From the NCBI GenBank assembly GCA_001768125.1, contig MENB01000061.1, forward strand, positions 2,037 through 17,049: 15,013 nt of DNA, written 5' to 3'. The stretch's first letter is position 1; the number at the start of each line of letters is the position of its first letter. Shown here one piece after another: positions 7,755 to 13,947 of this stretch. Origin of the DNA: Armatimonadetes bacterium RBG_19FT_COMBO_69_19. GTDB taxonomy: Bacteria; Sysuimicrobiota; Sysuimicrobiia; Sysuimicrobiales; Kaftiobacteriaceae. The notes under the pieces are model-generated. The model did no database searches and was not told where the DNA came from. It worked only from the letters and a program-made list of their open reading frames with translations. A program made the position numbers and the translations under genes.

Positions 7755-8213
7755 ATGGGGATCACTGTCAGCCGGCCGGTGGTGATTAAGGCCGTGGTCA
7801 CGGAGAGCTTCAAGCGGTTGTACATCCAGGATCTCGAGGAGGCGATGAAGCGCGTGGACGCGATCGTGCTGCAGATCGACACGCAGATCCGCCGCGCCGA
7901 GCTGGAGCGCCAGGTCTCGCCGCAGAGCCGCGCCGTGCGCCAGCAGCTCGAGCTGGAGCGCGCCCTCTCGCCGCAGAGCCGCGCCGTGCGCCAGCAGCTC
8001 GAGCTGGAGCGCGCCCGGCAGGAGGCGACCAAGGCGGAGCTGTCGATGCGGCTGCGCGAGGCGCAGGAGCTGGCGCTCAACTCGGAGTTCCCCCAGGGGA
8101 CGATGGAGAGCCTGGTCGAGGTCTCGGTGGGCGACAACCTCTTCGACAAGATCGGCCGCACCGAGCTGGTCGTGAAGGACGGCATCGTCCTGGAGATCCG
8201 CGAGGAACGCTAG
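7755..8213 (+). CDS. ylqD: YlqD family protein with an internal 17-residue tandem duplication
   Basis: A 152-residue protein. The N-terminal ISRPVVIKAVVTESFKR-like strand region, the long charged coiled coil (about residues 30-115) and the C-terminal GDNLFDKIGRTELVVKDGIVLEI segment match the YlqD family, an uncharacterised Bacillota protein encoded before rimM. Residues 49-65 (ELERQVSPQSRAVRQQL) and 66-82 (ELERALSPQSRAVRQQL) are near-identical copies, and a third partial copy begins at 83 with ELERA. At the DNA level the 51-bp unit differs only in the codons for QV versus AL. The ATG at 7755 follows the ribosome site GGGAGGAG (7743-7750). The rimM ATG starts directly after its stop. The function is unknown; a structural or RNA-related role is only a guess from the neighbours. 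Confidence 0.82.
   Translation: MGITVSRPVVIKAVVTESFKRLYIQDLEEAMKRVDAIVLQIDTQIRRAELERQVSPQSRAVRQQLELERALSPQSRAVRQQLELERARQEATKAELSMRLREAQELALNSEFPQGTMESLVEVSVGDNLFDKIGRTELVVKDGIVLEIREER
7899..8015 (+). repeat. 51-bp in-frame tandem duplication inside ylqD (about 2.3 copies)
   Basis: Copy 1 is 7899-7949, copy 2 is 7950-8000, and a partial third copy of 15 bp covers 8001-8015. The first two differ only within six bases (CAGGTC versus GCCCTC). The near-identity at the nucleotide level, including synonymous positions, indicates a recent event such as replication slippage or unequal crossing-over. The shared 12-bp element GAGCTGGAGCGC at the start of each unit could have primed it. The unit is 17 codons, not a multiple of the 7-residue heptad, so the coiled-coil phase shifts by 3 residues per copy. 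Confidence 0.9.
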
Positions 8214-8732
8214 ATGACCGTGCCGCCCGCGCTCGTGGTAGTGGGCCGGGTGATCCGGCCGCACGGCCTGCGGGGCGAGATGCGCGTCCAGCCCGAGACC
8301 GACTTCCCGGAGCGTCTGGAGATGCTGGGCCAGGCGGTCCTCGTCACCGACGAGCGCTCGGAAGCCGTGCGGATCGAGGCCGTGCGGCGGGCCGGCGACG
8401 CCGTACTCGTGAAGGTCGCCGGGATCGATACGCCGGAGGCGGTGGATCCCTGGCGGGGCGCCGCGCTGGCCGTGCCCCGCGAGATGGCCGCGCCGCTGCC
8501 GGAAGGCCGCCACTACATCTTCGACATCCTGGGGATGACCGTAGAGACCGACCAGGGCCAGGTCCTGGGCACGGTGGACGAGGTCATCCGAACGCCGGGC
8601 AACGACGTGTACGTCGTCCGGGGCGCGCGGGAGCTGCTCGTGCCGGCGATCTCGTCGGTCGTCCTCCGGATCGACCCCACGCACCGCCGCATCGTGATCC
8701 GGCCCATGCCGGGAATGCTGGAGGAATCCTGA
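8214..8732 (+). CDS. rimM: Ribosome maturation factor RimM
   Basis: A 172-residue 16S rRNA-processing factor that binds the 30S head and protein uS19 during late assembly. The N-terminal beta-barrel starts VVVGRVIRPHGLRGEMRVQP, which is the family hallmark. The PRC-barrel follows from about residue 100: HYIFDILGMTVETDQGQVLGTVDEVI, then NDVYVV, ELLVPAISSVV and the closing MPGMLEES. The ATG at 8214 directly follows the ylqD stop (no gap), with GAGGAA at 8202-8207 as ribosome site. Its TGA overlaps the trmD ATG by one base, the classic rimM-trmD coupling. Confidence 0.96.
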   Translation: MTVPPALVVVGRVIRPHGLRGEMRVQPETDFPERLEMLGQAVLVTDERSEAVRIEAVRRAGDAVLVKVAGIDTPEAVDPWRGAALAVPREMAAPLPEGRHYIFDILGMTVETDQGQVLGTVDEVIRTPGNDVYVVRGARELLVPAISSVVLRIDPTHRRIVIRPMPGMLEES

Positions 8733-9466
8733 TGCGGGTGGACATCGTCACCATCTTCCCGGAGGCGTTCACGCCGCTTCAGGTCAGCATGATCGGGCGC
8801 GCCCGCGAGCGTGGGCTGCTCGACGTGCACATCTGGGACCTACGCGACTTCACTACCGACCGCCACCGCCAGGTGGACGATGCGCCTTACGGCGGTGGGG
8901 CCGGCATGGTGATGAAGCCGGAGCCGTTCTTCGCCGCGGTCGACGCCATCCGCGCGGAGGCGGGTGAGCCCGCACACATCATCCTCACCTCGCCCCAGGG
9001 CGCGCGGCTCACCCACGCCCTTGCCGAGGAGATGGCCGGCAAGAACCATCTGGTCCTGCTTTGCGGGCATTACGAGGGGATCGACGAACGCGTGCGCGAG
9101 GGGCTGGCCACCGATGAGATCTCGATCGGAGACTACGTGCTGACGGGCGGTGAGCTGCCGGCGATGGTCATCGTCGATGCCGTGGCGCGGTTCGTGCCCG
9201 GCGTGGTGGGTGACGCCGCGTCCGTGGAGGCGGACTCGTTCGCGGAGGGGCTGCTGGACTATCCGCACTATACGCGGCCGCCGGAATTCCGCGGGATGAC
9301 CGTGCCCGAGGTGCTGCTCTCGGGGAACCACGAAGCGATCCGGCGCTGGCGCCGCGCCCAGCGCCTGCGCCGCACGCTGCGGCGGCGGCCGGATCTGCTC
9401 AAGCACGAGGCGTTGAGCGACGAGGACCGGCGCCTGCTGGACGTCCCCGACCTCGACGTCGACTAG
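8732..9466 (+). CDS. trmD: tRNA (guanine-N1)-methyltransferase TrmD
   Basis: A 244-residue SPOUT-class enzyme that makes m1G37 beside the anticodon, preventing +1 frameshifts. MRVDIVTIFPEAF and the SAM-binding trefoil-knot segments LLCGHYEGIDERV and ISIGDYVLTGGELPAM are clear. The catalytic Asp is D168 in EADSFAEGLLDYPHYTRPPEFRGMTVPEVLLSGNH (only its start is needed for recognition). The C-terminal helical domain reads RRWRRAQRLRRT. The length is normal and no key residue is missing. Translation is probably coupled to rimM through the 1-base TGATG overlap. A new promoter lies between this gene and rplS. Confidence 0.97.
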   Translation: MRVDIVTIFPEAFTPLQVSMIGRARERGLLDVHIWDLRDFTTDRHRQVDDAPYGGGAGMVMKPEPFFAAVDAIRAEAGEPAHIILTSPQGARLTHALAEEMAGKNHLVLLCGHYEGIDERVREGLATDEISIGDYVLTGGELPAMVIVDAVARFVPGVVGDAASVEADSFAEGLLDYPHYTRPPEFRGMTVPEVLLSGNHEAIRRWRRAQRLRRTLRRRPDLLKHEALSDEDRRLLDVPDLDVD

Positions 9467-9474
9467 GGCAAGCA

Positions 9475-9504
9475 TCGACTCGGGCGGAGGCCGCGTGCTA
9501 TAAT
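9475..9504 (+). promoter_or_regulatory. Extended -10 promoter for rplS
   Basis: TATAAT at 9499-9504 is a perfect -10 box, preceded by TGC (9496-9498), which makes it an extended -10. The -35 region is weak: the best match is TCGACT (9475-9480) at 18 bp spacing, as is common when TGn is present. The start site would be near 9511, about 40 bases before rplS. It stands out sharply as AT-rich sequence in a GC-rich gap and suggests rplS-lepB-rnhB can be transcribed independently of trmD. Confidence 0.72.
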
Positions 9505-9509
9505 TTCTC

Positions 9510-9529
9510 GCCGTGGGCGCCACCCCGGC
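9510..9529 (+). promoter_or_regulatory. Hairpin in the rplS leader
   Basis: GCCG (9510-9513) pairs with CGGC (9526-9529), and GGG (9515-9517) with CCC (9523-9525); U9514 is bulged and the loop is CGCCA. The 7-bp stem begins almost exactly at the predicted transcription start and ends 8 bases before the ribosome site GGAGGA (9538-9543). A small hairpin in this place resembles the L19 leader elements described in Bacillota, but I cannot confirm the family from a single sequence. Confidence 0.4.
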
Positions 9530-9550
9530 AGGACTTCGGAGGATGTCGGC

Positions 9551-9892
9551 ATGGACAAGGTAGCGGTCGTCGAGCGCGAGCAGCTGAAGGGGAAGATCCC
9601 CGTCTTCGCCCCCGGTGACACCGTGCGGGTGCATCTGAAGGTGGTCGAGGGCGGCCGCGAGCGCGTCCAGGCCTTCGAGGGCGTCGTCATCGGGCGCAAG
9701 AGCGGGGGAGTGCGCGAGACGTTCACCGTCCGGCGCATCAGCCACGGGGTCGGCGTGGAGCGGACGTTCCCCCTGCACTCGCCGCGCATCGAGCGCATCG
9801 ACGTCATCCGCAAGGGCAAGGTCCGGCAGGCGAAGCTGTACTACCTGCGGGGGAAAATCGGCCGCGAGGCGCGCATCAAGGAGATGCGCTAG
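9551..9892 (+). CDS. rplS: Large ribosomal subunit protein bL19
   Basis: A 113-residue protein at the 30S-50S interface. The segment [16 protein letters not shown] followed by [16 protein letters not shown], then [22 protein letters not shown] and the basic C-terminal [22 protein letters not shown] are the bL19 signature, and the length is typical. The ATG at 9551 has an excellent ribosome site GGAGGA (9538-9543) 7 bases upstream; an ATG at 9543 is out of frame. It has its own promoter and a leader hairpin, and lepB starts 20 bp downstream. Confidence 0.97.
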   Translation: MDKVAVVEREQLKGKIPVFAPGDTVRVHLKVVEGGRERVQAFEGVVIGRKSGGVRETFTVRRISHGVGVERTFPLHSPRIERIDVIRKGKVRQAKLYYLRGKIGREARIKEMR

Positions 9893-9912
9893 CCCCGCCC
9901 GGTCCCGCCCTC

Positions 9913-10551
9913 GTGGAGATCCTCGACCGGCTTCCACTCAGCATCCCGAGCCTGATCCTCATCCTGGCGGGCGTGCTCATCGCGGCCCGTCTGGTCGTAA
10001 AGCGCGCCTACGCCATCCCGCCGGCCTGGCGGACCAGCGTCGTCGAGACGCTCGATGCCAGCATCTTCGCCGCGCTGCTGTCCCTGCTCATCATCACCTT
10101 CGTCGTGCAGGCCTTCTACATCCCGTCCGGCTCGATGGAGCCGACCCTCCAGGTGGATGACCGCATCCTGGTCAGCAAGTTCAGCTACCGCATCGGCACG
10201 ATCGAGCGAGGGGACGTCATCGTCTTCCACTATCCCCTGAACCCGGGCAAGGACTTCGTCAAGCGGGTAGTGGCCCTCACCGGCGAGACGGTCGAGCTGC
10301 GCGACGGCGTGGTGTTGATCGACGGCACGCCGATCAAGGAGCTCTACCCCACGGCGCTGGCCGGCGGCGATCGCGCCTGTACCAGTAACTACGGCCCCCA
10401 GAAGATTCCTGAGGGCCAGCTCTTCGTCCTCGGCGACAACCGCTGCAACAGCGAAGACAGCCGCTTCTTCGGATTCGTCCCGACGCCGAACGTGGTCGGC
10501 AAAGCCCTCTTCATCTACTGGCCCCCGCAGCGCCTGGGCATCGTCCGGTAG
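9913..10551 (+). CDS. lepB: Type I signal peptidase LepB
   Basis: A 212-residue membrane serine protease that removes signal peptides from Sec and Tat substrates at the outer face of the membrane. Two hydrophobic segments, about residues 8-26 (SIPSLILILAGVLIAARLVV) and 45-66, indicate a two-pass topology like E. coli LepB rather than the single-pass form common in Gram-positives. Box B PSGSMEPTL carries nucleophile S74. Box D DFVKRVVAL carries the general base K117. Box E GDNRCNSEDSR is at 174-184. Two cysteines, C156 and C178, lie in the outer domain and could form a disulfide. The GTG start at 9913 keeps both membrane segments but has no clear Shine-Dalgarno, so translation may depend on rplS. 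Confidence 0.95.
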   Translation: MEILDRLPLSIPSLILILAGVLIAARLVVKRAYAIPPAWRTSVVETLDASIFAALLSLLIITFVVQAFYIPSGSMEPTLQVDDRILVSKFSYRIGTIERGDVIVFHYPLNPGKDFVKRVVALTGETVELRDGVVLIDGTPIKELYPTALAGGDRACTSNYGPQKIPEGQLFVLGDNRCNSEDSRFFGFVPTPNVVGKALFIYWPPQRLGIVR

Positions 10552-10585
10552 CCGCTGCATCCACGAAGGCGAATCCGCGCGCGGG

Positions 10586-10610
10586 CGCGAACCTCTCTGG
10601 TGGGTTCGCG
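10586..10610 (+). promoter_or_regulatory. Hairpin immediately before the rnhB start codon
   Basis: CGCGAACC (10586-10593) and GGTTCGCG (10603-10610) are perfect 8-bp inverted repeats around a 9-base loop. The stem ends two bases before the rnhB ATG at 10613, and the only Shine-Dalgarno-like bases (GGTGGG, 10599-10604) are in the loop and 3' arm. If it forms in RNA it would hide the ribosome site. No T-run follows, so it is not an obvious terminator for lepB. Confidence 0.5.
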
Positions 10611-10612
10611 TC

Positions 10613-11428
10613 ATGGATGAGGTCCTCCGCCCCCGAGACATCCGCTCGCTGCCGGTCGCCGGCGTCGCCCTCCGTGTCAGTGCGCTCGCGAGTATCGACG
10701 CGCCGCTCCTGCGCGCCCTCGCCCGGGATGAGCGGGCCGGGGTGCGGACGCTGGCCGTGCGGTACCGCCGGCGGCGAGCCCGAGCAGCACAGGAGGATGC
10801 GCGTCTGGACGGGTTGCATGCTATCGAGGCGGAGCACCGCGCGCACGGGTTCCTGGTCATCGCCGGCGTGGACGAGGCAGGGGTCGCCCCGCTGGCCGGT
10901 CCCGTCGTCGCGGCGGCCGTCATCCTCCCCGCCGATCTCCGGTTGCCTCACCTGAACGACAGCAAGCAACTCACGGCCGAGCAGCGAGAGGTGCTGTACG
11001 TTGAGATCACACGCGGCGCCGTGGCGGTCGCGGTCGGCCGGGCCGAGGTGGAGGAGATCGATCACCTCAACATCCTGCAGGCCACACGCCTCGCGCACCG
11101 GCGGGCGATCATGGCATTGCCGCTGCGGCCGCACCTCGTCCTGATCGACGGCCGCTATTCCGCCGACGTGCCGGTCCCTCAGCTGGTCATCGTGGACGGC
11201 GATGCGACCTGCGCCTCGATCGCGGCCGCCTCCATCGTGGCGAAGGTCACCCGCGACCGGCTCATGGCCGTCTTGGCACAGCAGTATCCGGGATTCGGCT
11301 TCGAGGTGCACAAGGGGTATTCGACGCGGGCCCACAGGGCGGCGATCGCCCGCCAGGGCATCGCGCCGGTGCACCGGCGGTCGTTCCTCACGGTGCGGGG
11401 ACAGCAGCAGACGCTGGCTATCGGGTGA
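10613..11428 (+). CDS. rnhB: Ribonuclease HII with an altered GRG motif
   Basis: A 271-residue enzyme that nicks DNA 5' of misincorporated ribonucleotides. The ~80-residue N-terminal extension (RPRDIRSLP..., LLRALARDERAGVRTLAVRYRRR) resembles that of B. subtilis RnhB and supports the ATG at 10613. The DEDD metal site is complete: D87 and E88 in AGVDEAG, D179 in VLIDG, D197 in VDGDAT; D179 to D197 is 18 residues, as in E. coli. SIAAASIVAKVTRDRLM and GFEVHKGYSTRAH follow. The motif normally read DEAGRGPLAGP is DEAGVAPLAGP (V91, A92), so the G-R/K-G ribonucleotide-recognition signature is missing. The C-terminus overlaps the convergent - strand gene by 11 bp. The assignment is firm; the effect of the change is unknown. 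Confidence 0.94.
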   Translation: MDEVLRPRDIRSLPVAGVALRVSALASIDAPLLRALARDERAGVRTLAVRYRRRRARAAQEDARLDGLHAIEAEHRAHGFLVIAGVDEAGVAPLAGPVVAAAVILPADLRLPHLNDSKQLTAEQREVLYVEITRGAVAVAVGRAEVEEIDHLNILQATRLAHRRAIMALPLRPHLVLIDGRYSADVPVPQLVIVDGDATCASIAAASIVAKVTRDRLMAVLAQQYPGFGFEVHKGYSTRAHRAAIARQGIAPVHRRSFLTVRGQQQTLAIG

Positions 11429-11882
11429 TCAGCACGCGCAGCATCGCGCGGTCCAGCGGGGTGAAGCGCATCGTGTAGCCGGCGAACGTAAGGTACGTCT
11501 CGCCGCCGTTGACCACGGCGGCCCGGAAGGCCAGCATCCCCTTCTGGGCCCCGATCACCGATCCCACCGCGTCCTGCAGGAACATGCTGACCTGGAATCC
11601 GCGCCGTTCGTCCCGGGGCAGGTACATCACGAGTTGCTCGATGAGGCCGCCCCGCACCACGACGTCCACCGTGATCACCCCGTCCTCGGAGACGAACCGG
11701 TAGAGGGTGCGGCCGGAGAGCTCCCCGCTGAGGGCCATCTGTCCCTGCGGATTCAGCGCGAGCTGGTTCATGACCGGGCCCTCGGTGAAGACCTGCAGCG
11801 GGTCGCCGACCCGCGCCTGCGCGGGCGGGCTCCCGAGGAGCAGCACAAGGCCGACCAGGAGCCACAGTCTCATCGTTCGCAT
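11418..11882 (-). CDS. Predicted exported protein of unknown function
   Basis: A 154-residue protein, the only - strand gene here. The start MRTMRLWLLVGLVLLLGSPPAQA is a clear Sec signal peptide: two arginines, a leucine/valine core, and an A-Q-A cleavage site near residue 23. A second in-frame ATG at 11873 would also work. The mature part, about 130 residues, alternates hydrophobic and polar residues as in a beta-rich fold (RTLYRFVSEDGVITVDVVVRGG, then LIEQLVMYLPRD, ETYLTFAGYTMRF). I recognise no domain or motif. No good Shine-Dalgarno is seen. It overlaps the rnhB 3' end tail to tail and faces yraN head to head across 108 bp. Codon usage looks like its neighbours, so it seems a real gene rather than a shadow. 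Confidence 0.7.
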   Translation of the reverse strand: MRTMRLWLLVGLVLLLGSPPAQARVGDPLQVFTEGPVMNQLALNPQGQMALSGELSGRTLYRFVSEDGVITVDVVVRGGLIEQLVMYLPRDERRGFQVSMFLQDAVGSVIGAQKGMLAFRAAVVNGGETYLTFAGYTMRFTPLDRAMLRVLITR

Positions 11883-11900
11883 CTTACACGGTCCATGCCC

Positions 11901-11918
11901 CTGGCCCCTCGGGGCCAG
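11901..11918. repeat. GC-rich dyad between the exported-protein gene and yraN
   Basis: CTGGCCCC (11901-11908) and GGGGCCAG (11911-11918) form a perfect 8-bp inverted repeat around TC. It lies 19 bp upstream of the - strand ATG and 72 bp upstream of yraN, in the divergent gap. On the - strand transcript it would be a leader hairpin. No convincing -35/-10 pair is visible on either side. Confidence 0.4.
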
Positions 11919-11990
11919 ACCGCGTGACGAGAGGCCCTCAGCCCGGCGAGGGCATGGCCGGTACCTGGGGCGCGTGCTACACAGGAAGGC

Positions 11991-12356
11991 GTGGACCACG
12001 TGCAGCTCGGCCGGATCGGGGAGGAGGCGGCCGTGGCCCATCTGGAAGCCCGCGGCTACCGGATCGTCGCCCGCAACTTCCGCTGCCCGCTGGGCGAGAT
12101 CGACCTGATCGCGGTGGACGGAAGGGTCACGGTCTTTGTGGAGGTCAAGTCCCGCAGCACTGCCGACTTCGGGAAGCCCTTCGACGCGATCACCCTCCTC
12201 AAGCAGCACCGCCTCACGCGTCTGGCGACCTACTATTTGAAAGGAAAGAACCTGTTGAACCACCCGGCGCGCTTCGACGCGGTCTCTGTGGCCGTGACCC
12301 CTGATGGCCGTGTGGAGCGGGTGGAGCTCCTAGTGGACGCCTTCCCCGCCGGATAA
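11991..12356 (+). CDS. yraN: UPF0102 (YraN) putative endonuclease-like protein
   Basis: A 121-residue protein of the YraN family, with a predicted nuclease-like fold and no well-established cellular role. QLGRIGEEAAVAHLEARGYRIVARNFRC is the family N-terminus. The core GEIDLIAVDG-R-VTVFVEVKSRS has the D38...E51-V-K53 arrangement of PD-(D/E)xK nucleases, and the later FDAVSVAV strand is also conserved. GTG at 11991 is used with AGGA (11983-11986); an in-frame GTG at 12000 is equally plausible with AGGAAGG (11983-11989) 10 bases upstream. It is followed after 58 bp by comM, a pairing often seen near dprA and rnhB. Confidence 0.9.
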   Translation: MDHVQLGRIGEEAAVAHLEARGYRIVARNFRCPLGEIDLIAVDGRVTVFVEVKSRSTADFGKPFDAITLLKQHRLTRLATYYLKGKNLLNHPARFDAVSVAVTPDGRVERVELLVDAFPAG

Positions 12357-12414
12357 CCCATTCGGGCCAGTGCACTCCGGGCCGTCCCGGACTAGAATCC
12401 CTGCGGGAGTGGCG

Positions 12415-13947
12415 ATGCTGGCACGAGTGCACAGCGCGGCGGTGCTGGGGCTGCAGGCGTACGGGGTGGACGTCGAGGTGGACGTCGGCGGGGGACTGCC
12501 GGCGTTTGCGATCGTCGGGCTGCCCGATGCGGCCGTGCAGGAATCCAAGGAGCGGGTCCGCGCGGCGATCCGCAACGCGGGATACGAGGTCCCCCCGCGA
12601 AAGATCACGATCAACTTGGCCCCCGCGGACGTCCGAAAGGAAGGGCCGGCCTTCGACCTGCCGATGGCGGTGGGGATCCTCGCCGCCACGGCGCAGCTCA
12701 ACGGCGGGCACCTCGACGGCACGCTGCTGCTGGGCGAGCTCTCCCTCGACGGCCGCATTCGTCCCGTGCCCGGGCTGCTCGCCATCGCGCTGGCCGCGCG
12801 GGAGCGTGGCCAGCCGGCGTTGATCGTGCCCGAGCGCAACGCCGCGGAAGCCGCCCTGGTCGAGGGGATCGACGTCTATCCGGCGTCCACCCTCGCGCAG
12901 GTCATCGGCCACCTCGAGGGCAGTGCCCCGATCGCGCCGCTCCGCCGGCCGCCCCCGCCCGCGGCGGAGGCTCCTGCCGGGGACGTCGACTTCGGCGAAG
13001 TGCGGGGCCAGGCGCACGCCAGGCGGGCTATGGAGATCGCGGCCGCGGGGGGCCACAACGTGTTGCTCGTTGGTCCTCCCGGATCGGGCAAGACCATGCT
13101 GGCCCGGCGCCTGCCGACCATCCTGCCGCCGCTGTCGTGGGAGGAGGCCATCGACGTGACGCGGATCTACAGCGTCGCGGGTCTGCTGCCCGGCGGGAGC
13201 GGTCCGGTTCGGCTCCGCCCGTTCCGCAGCCCGCATCACACCACGAGCGCGGCGGCGATGATCGGGGGCGGGGCAGGGGCCCGGCCGGGGGAGATCACGC
13301 TCGCGCACCGCGGGGTGCTGTTCCTCGATGAGTTGCCCGAGTTCCACCGCGACGTGCTCGAAGCGCTCCGTCAGCCCCTCGAGGACCGCGAGGTGACCGT
13401 GGCGCGAGCGCAGCTGACCGTAACGTTCCCCGCGGCGTTCATGTTGGTTGGGGCGATGAATCCGTGTCCGTGCGGTCACCACGGGGACGATGGGGCGGAC
13501 TGCCTGTGCTCGCCGCCGCAGGTGGCGCGCTACCTCGGCCGGATCTCCGGACCGCTGCTCGACCGTTTCGACCTGCACGTGGACGTCCCGCGCGTCTCGC
13601 CCGCCGACCTGACGGCGCCGCCGGTGGGAGAGCCGTCGGAGAGGATCAGGGCGCGGGTGTGCGCGGCGCGCGAGCACCAGCGCCGCCGCTTTGCGGGAAC
13701 GTGCGCCTGCAACGCGCTGATGACGGCGAAACAGATGCGCCGCTCCTGCCGGCTCGCGGAGGGCCCGCGGGCCTTCCTGCGCACGGCCATTGAGCGCCTC
13801 GGCCTCAGCGCCCGCGGGTACGACCGGCTGCTTCGCGTCGCGCGGACGATCGCGGATCTGGAGGGCGCCGCGGAGTTCGGGGAGGCGCACCTGGCAGAGG
13901 CCATGCAGTACAGGGTTTTCGACCGGTCGCTGCGGCTTTCGGGGTGA
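12415..13947 (+). CDS. comM: YifB/ComM family Mg chelatase-like AAA+ ATPase
   Basis: A 510-residue AAA+ ATPase; in naturally competent Gram-negatives ComM acts as a helicase that extends branch migration during integration of foreign DNA. The N-terminal Lon protease-like S5 fold domain starts MLARVHSAAVLGLQAYGVDV and contains IVGLPDAAVQESKERVRAAI. Walker A is GPPGSGKT at 220-227 and Walker B is VLFLDE ending at D305-E306. A cysteine set follows (C351, C353, C363, C365) in NPCPCG and DCLC. The sensor region RISGPLLDRFDLHVDV precedes the C-terminal Mg_chelatase_C domain (ARGYDRLLRVARTIADLEG). The ATG at 12415 matches the family start and has GGGAG (12405-12409); the in-frame GTG at 12370 lacks support. 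It overlaps dprA by 4 bp (GTGA). Confidence 0.95.
   Translation: MLARVHSAAVLGLQAYGVDVEVDVGGGLPAFAIVGLPDAAVQESKERVRAAIRNAGYEVPPRKITINLAPADVRKEGPAFDLPMAVGILAATAQLNGGHLDGTLLLGELSLDGRIRPVPGLLAIALAARERGQPALIVPERNAAEAALVEGIDVYPASTLAQVIGHLEGSAPIAPLRRPPPPAAEAPAGDVDFGEVRGQAHARRAMEIAAAGGHNVLLVGPPGSGKTMLARRLPTILPPLSWEEAIDVTRIYSVAGLLPGGSGPVRLRPFRSPHHTTSAAAMIGGGAGARPGEITLAHRGVLFLDELPEFHRDVLEALRQPLEDREVTVARAQLTVTFPAAFMLVGAMNPCPCGHHGDDGADCLCSPPQVARYLGRISGPLLDRFDLHVDVPRVSPADLTAPPVGEPSERIRARVCAAREHQRRRFAGTCACNALMTAKQMRRSCRLAEGPRAFLRTAIERLGLSARGYDRLLRVARTIADLEGAAEFGEAHLAEAMQYRVFDRSLRLSG

Noticed and set aside
11203..11258. TRDR Asp (D215) of RNase HII as the fourth catalytic carboxylate
   Set aside because: The spacing from D179 fits D197 of VDGDAT, 18 residues on as in E. 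coli; D215 is a conserved but different position.
12376..12391. Terminator between yraN and comM (TCCGGG/CCCGGA hairpin)
   Set aside because: Six-bp stem of the kind common in GC-rich DNA, with no T-run after it.
12370..12414. GTG at 12370 as comM start, and TAGAAT (12393-12398) as a -10 box
   Set aside because: The ATG at 12415 matches the family N-terminus and has a ribosome site. No acceptable -35 lies 16-18 bp before TAGAAT, and the start site would fall on the ribosome site.
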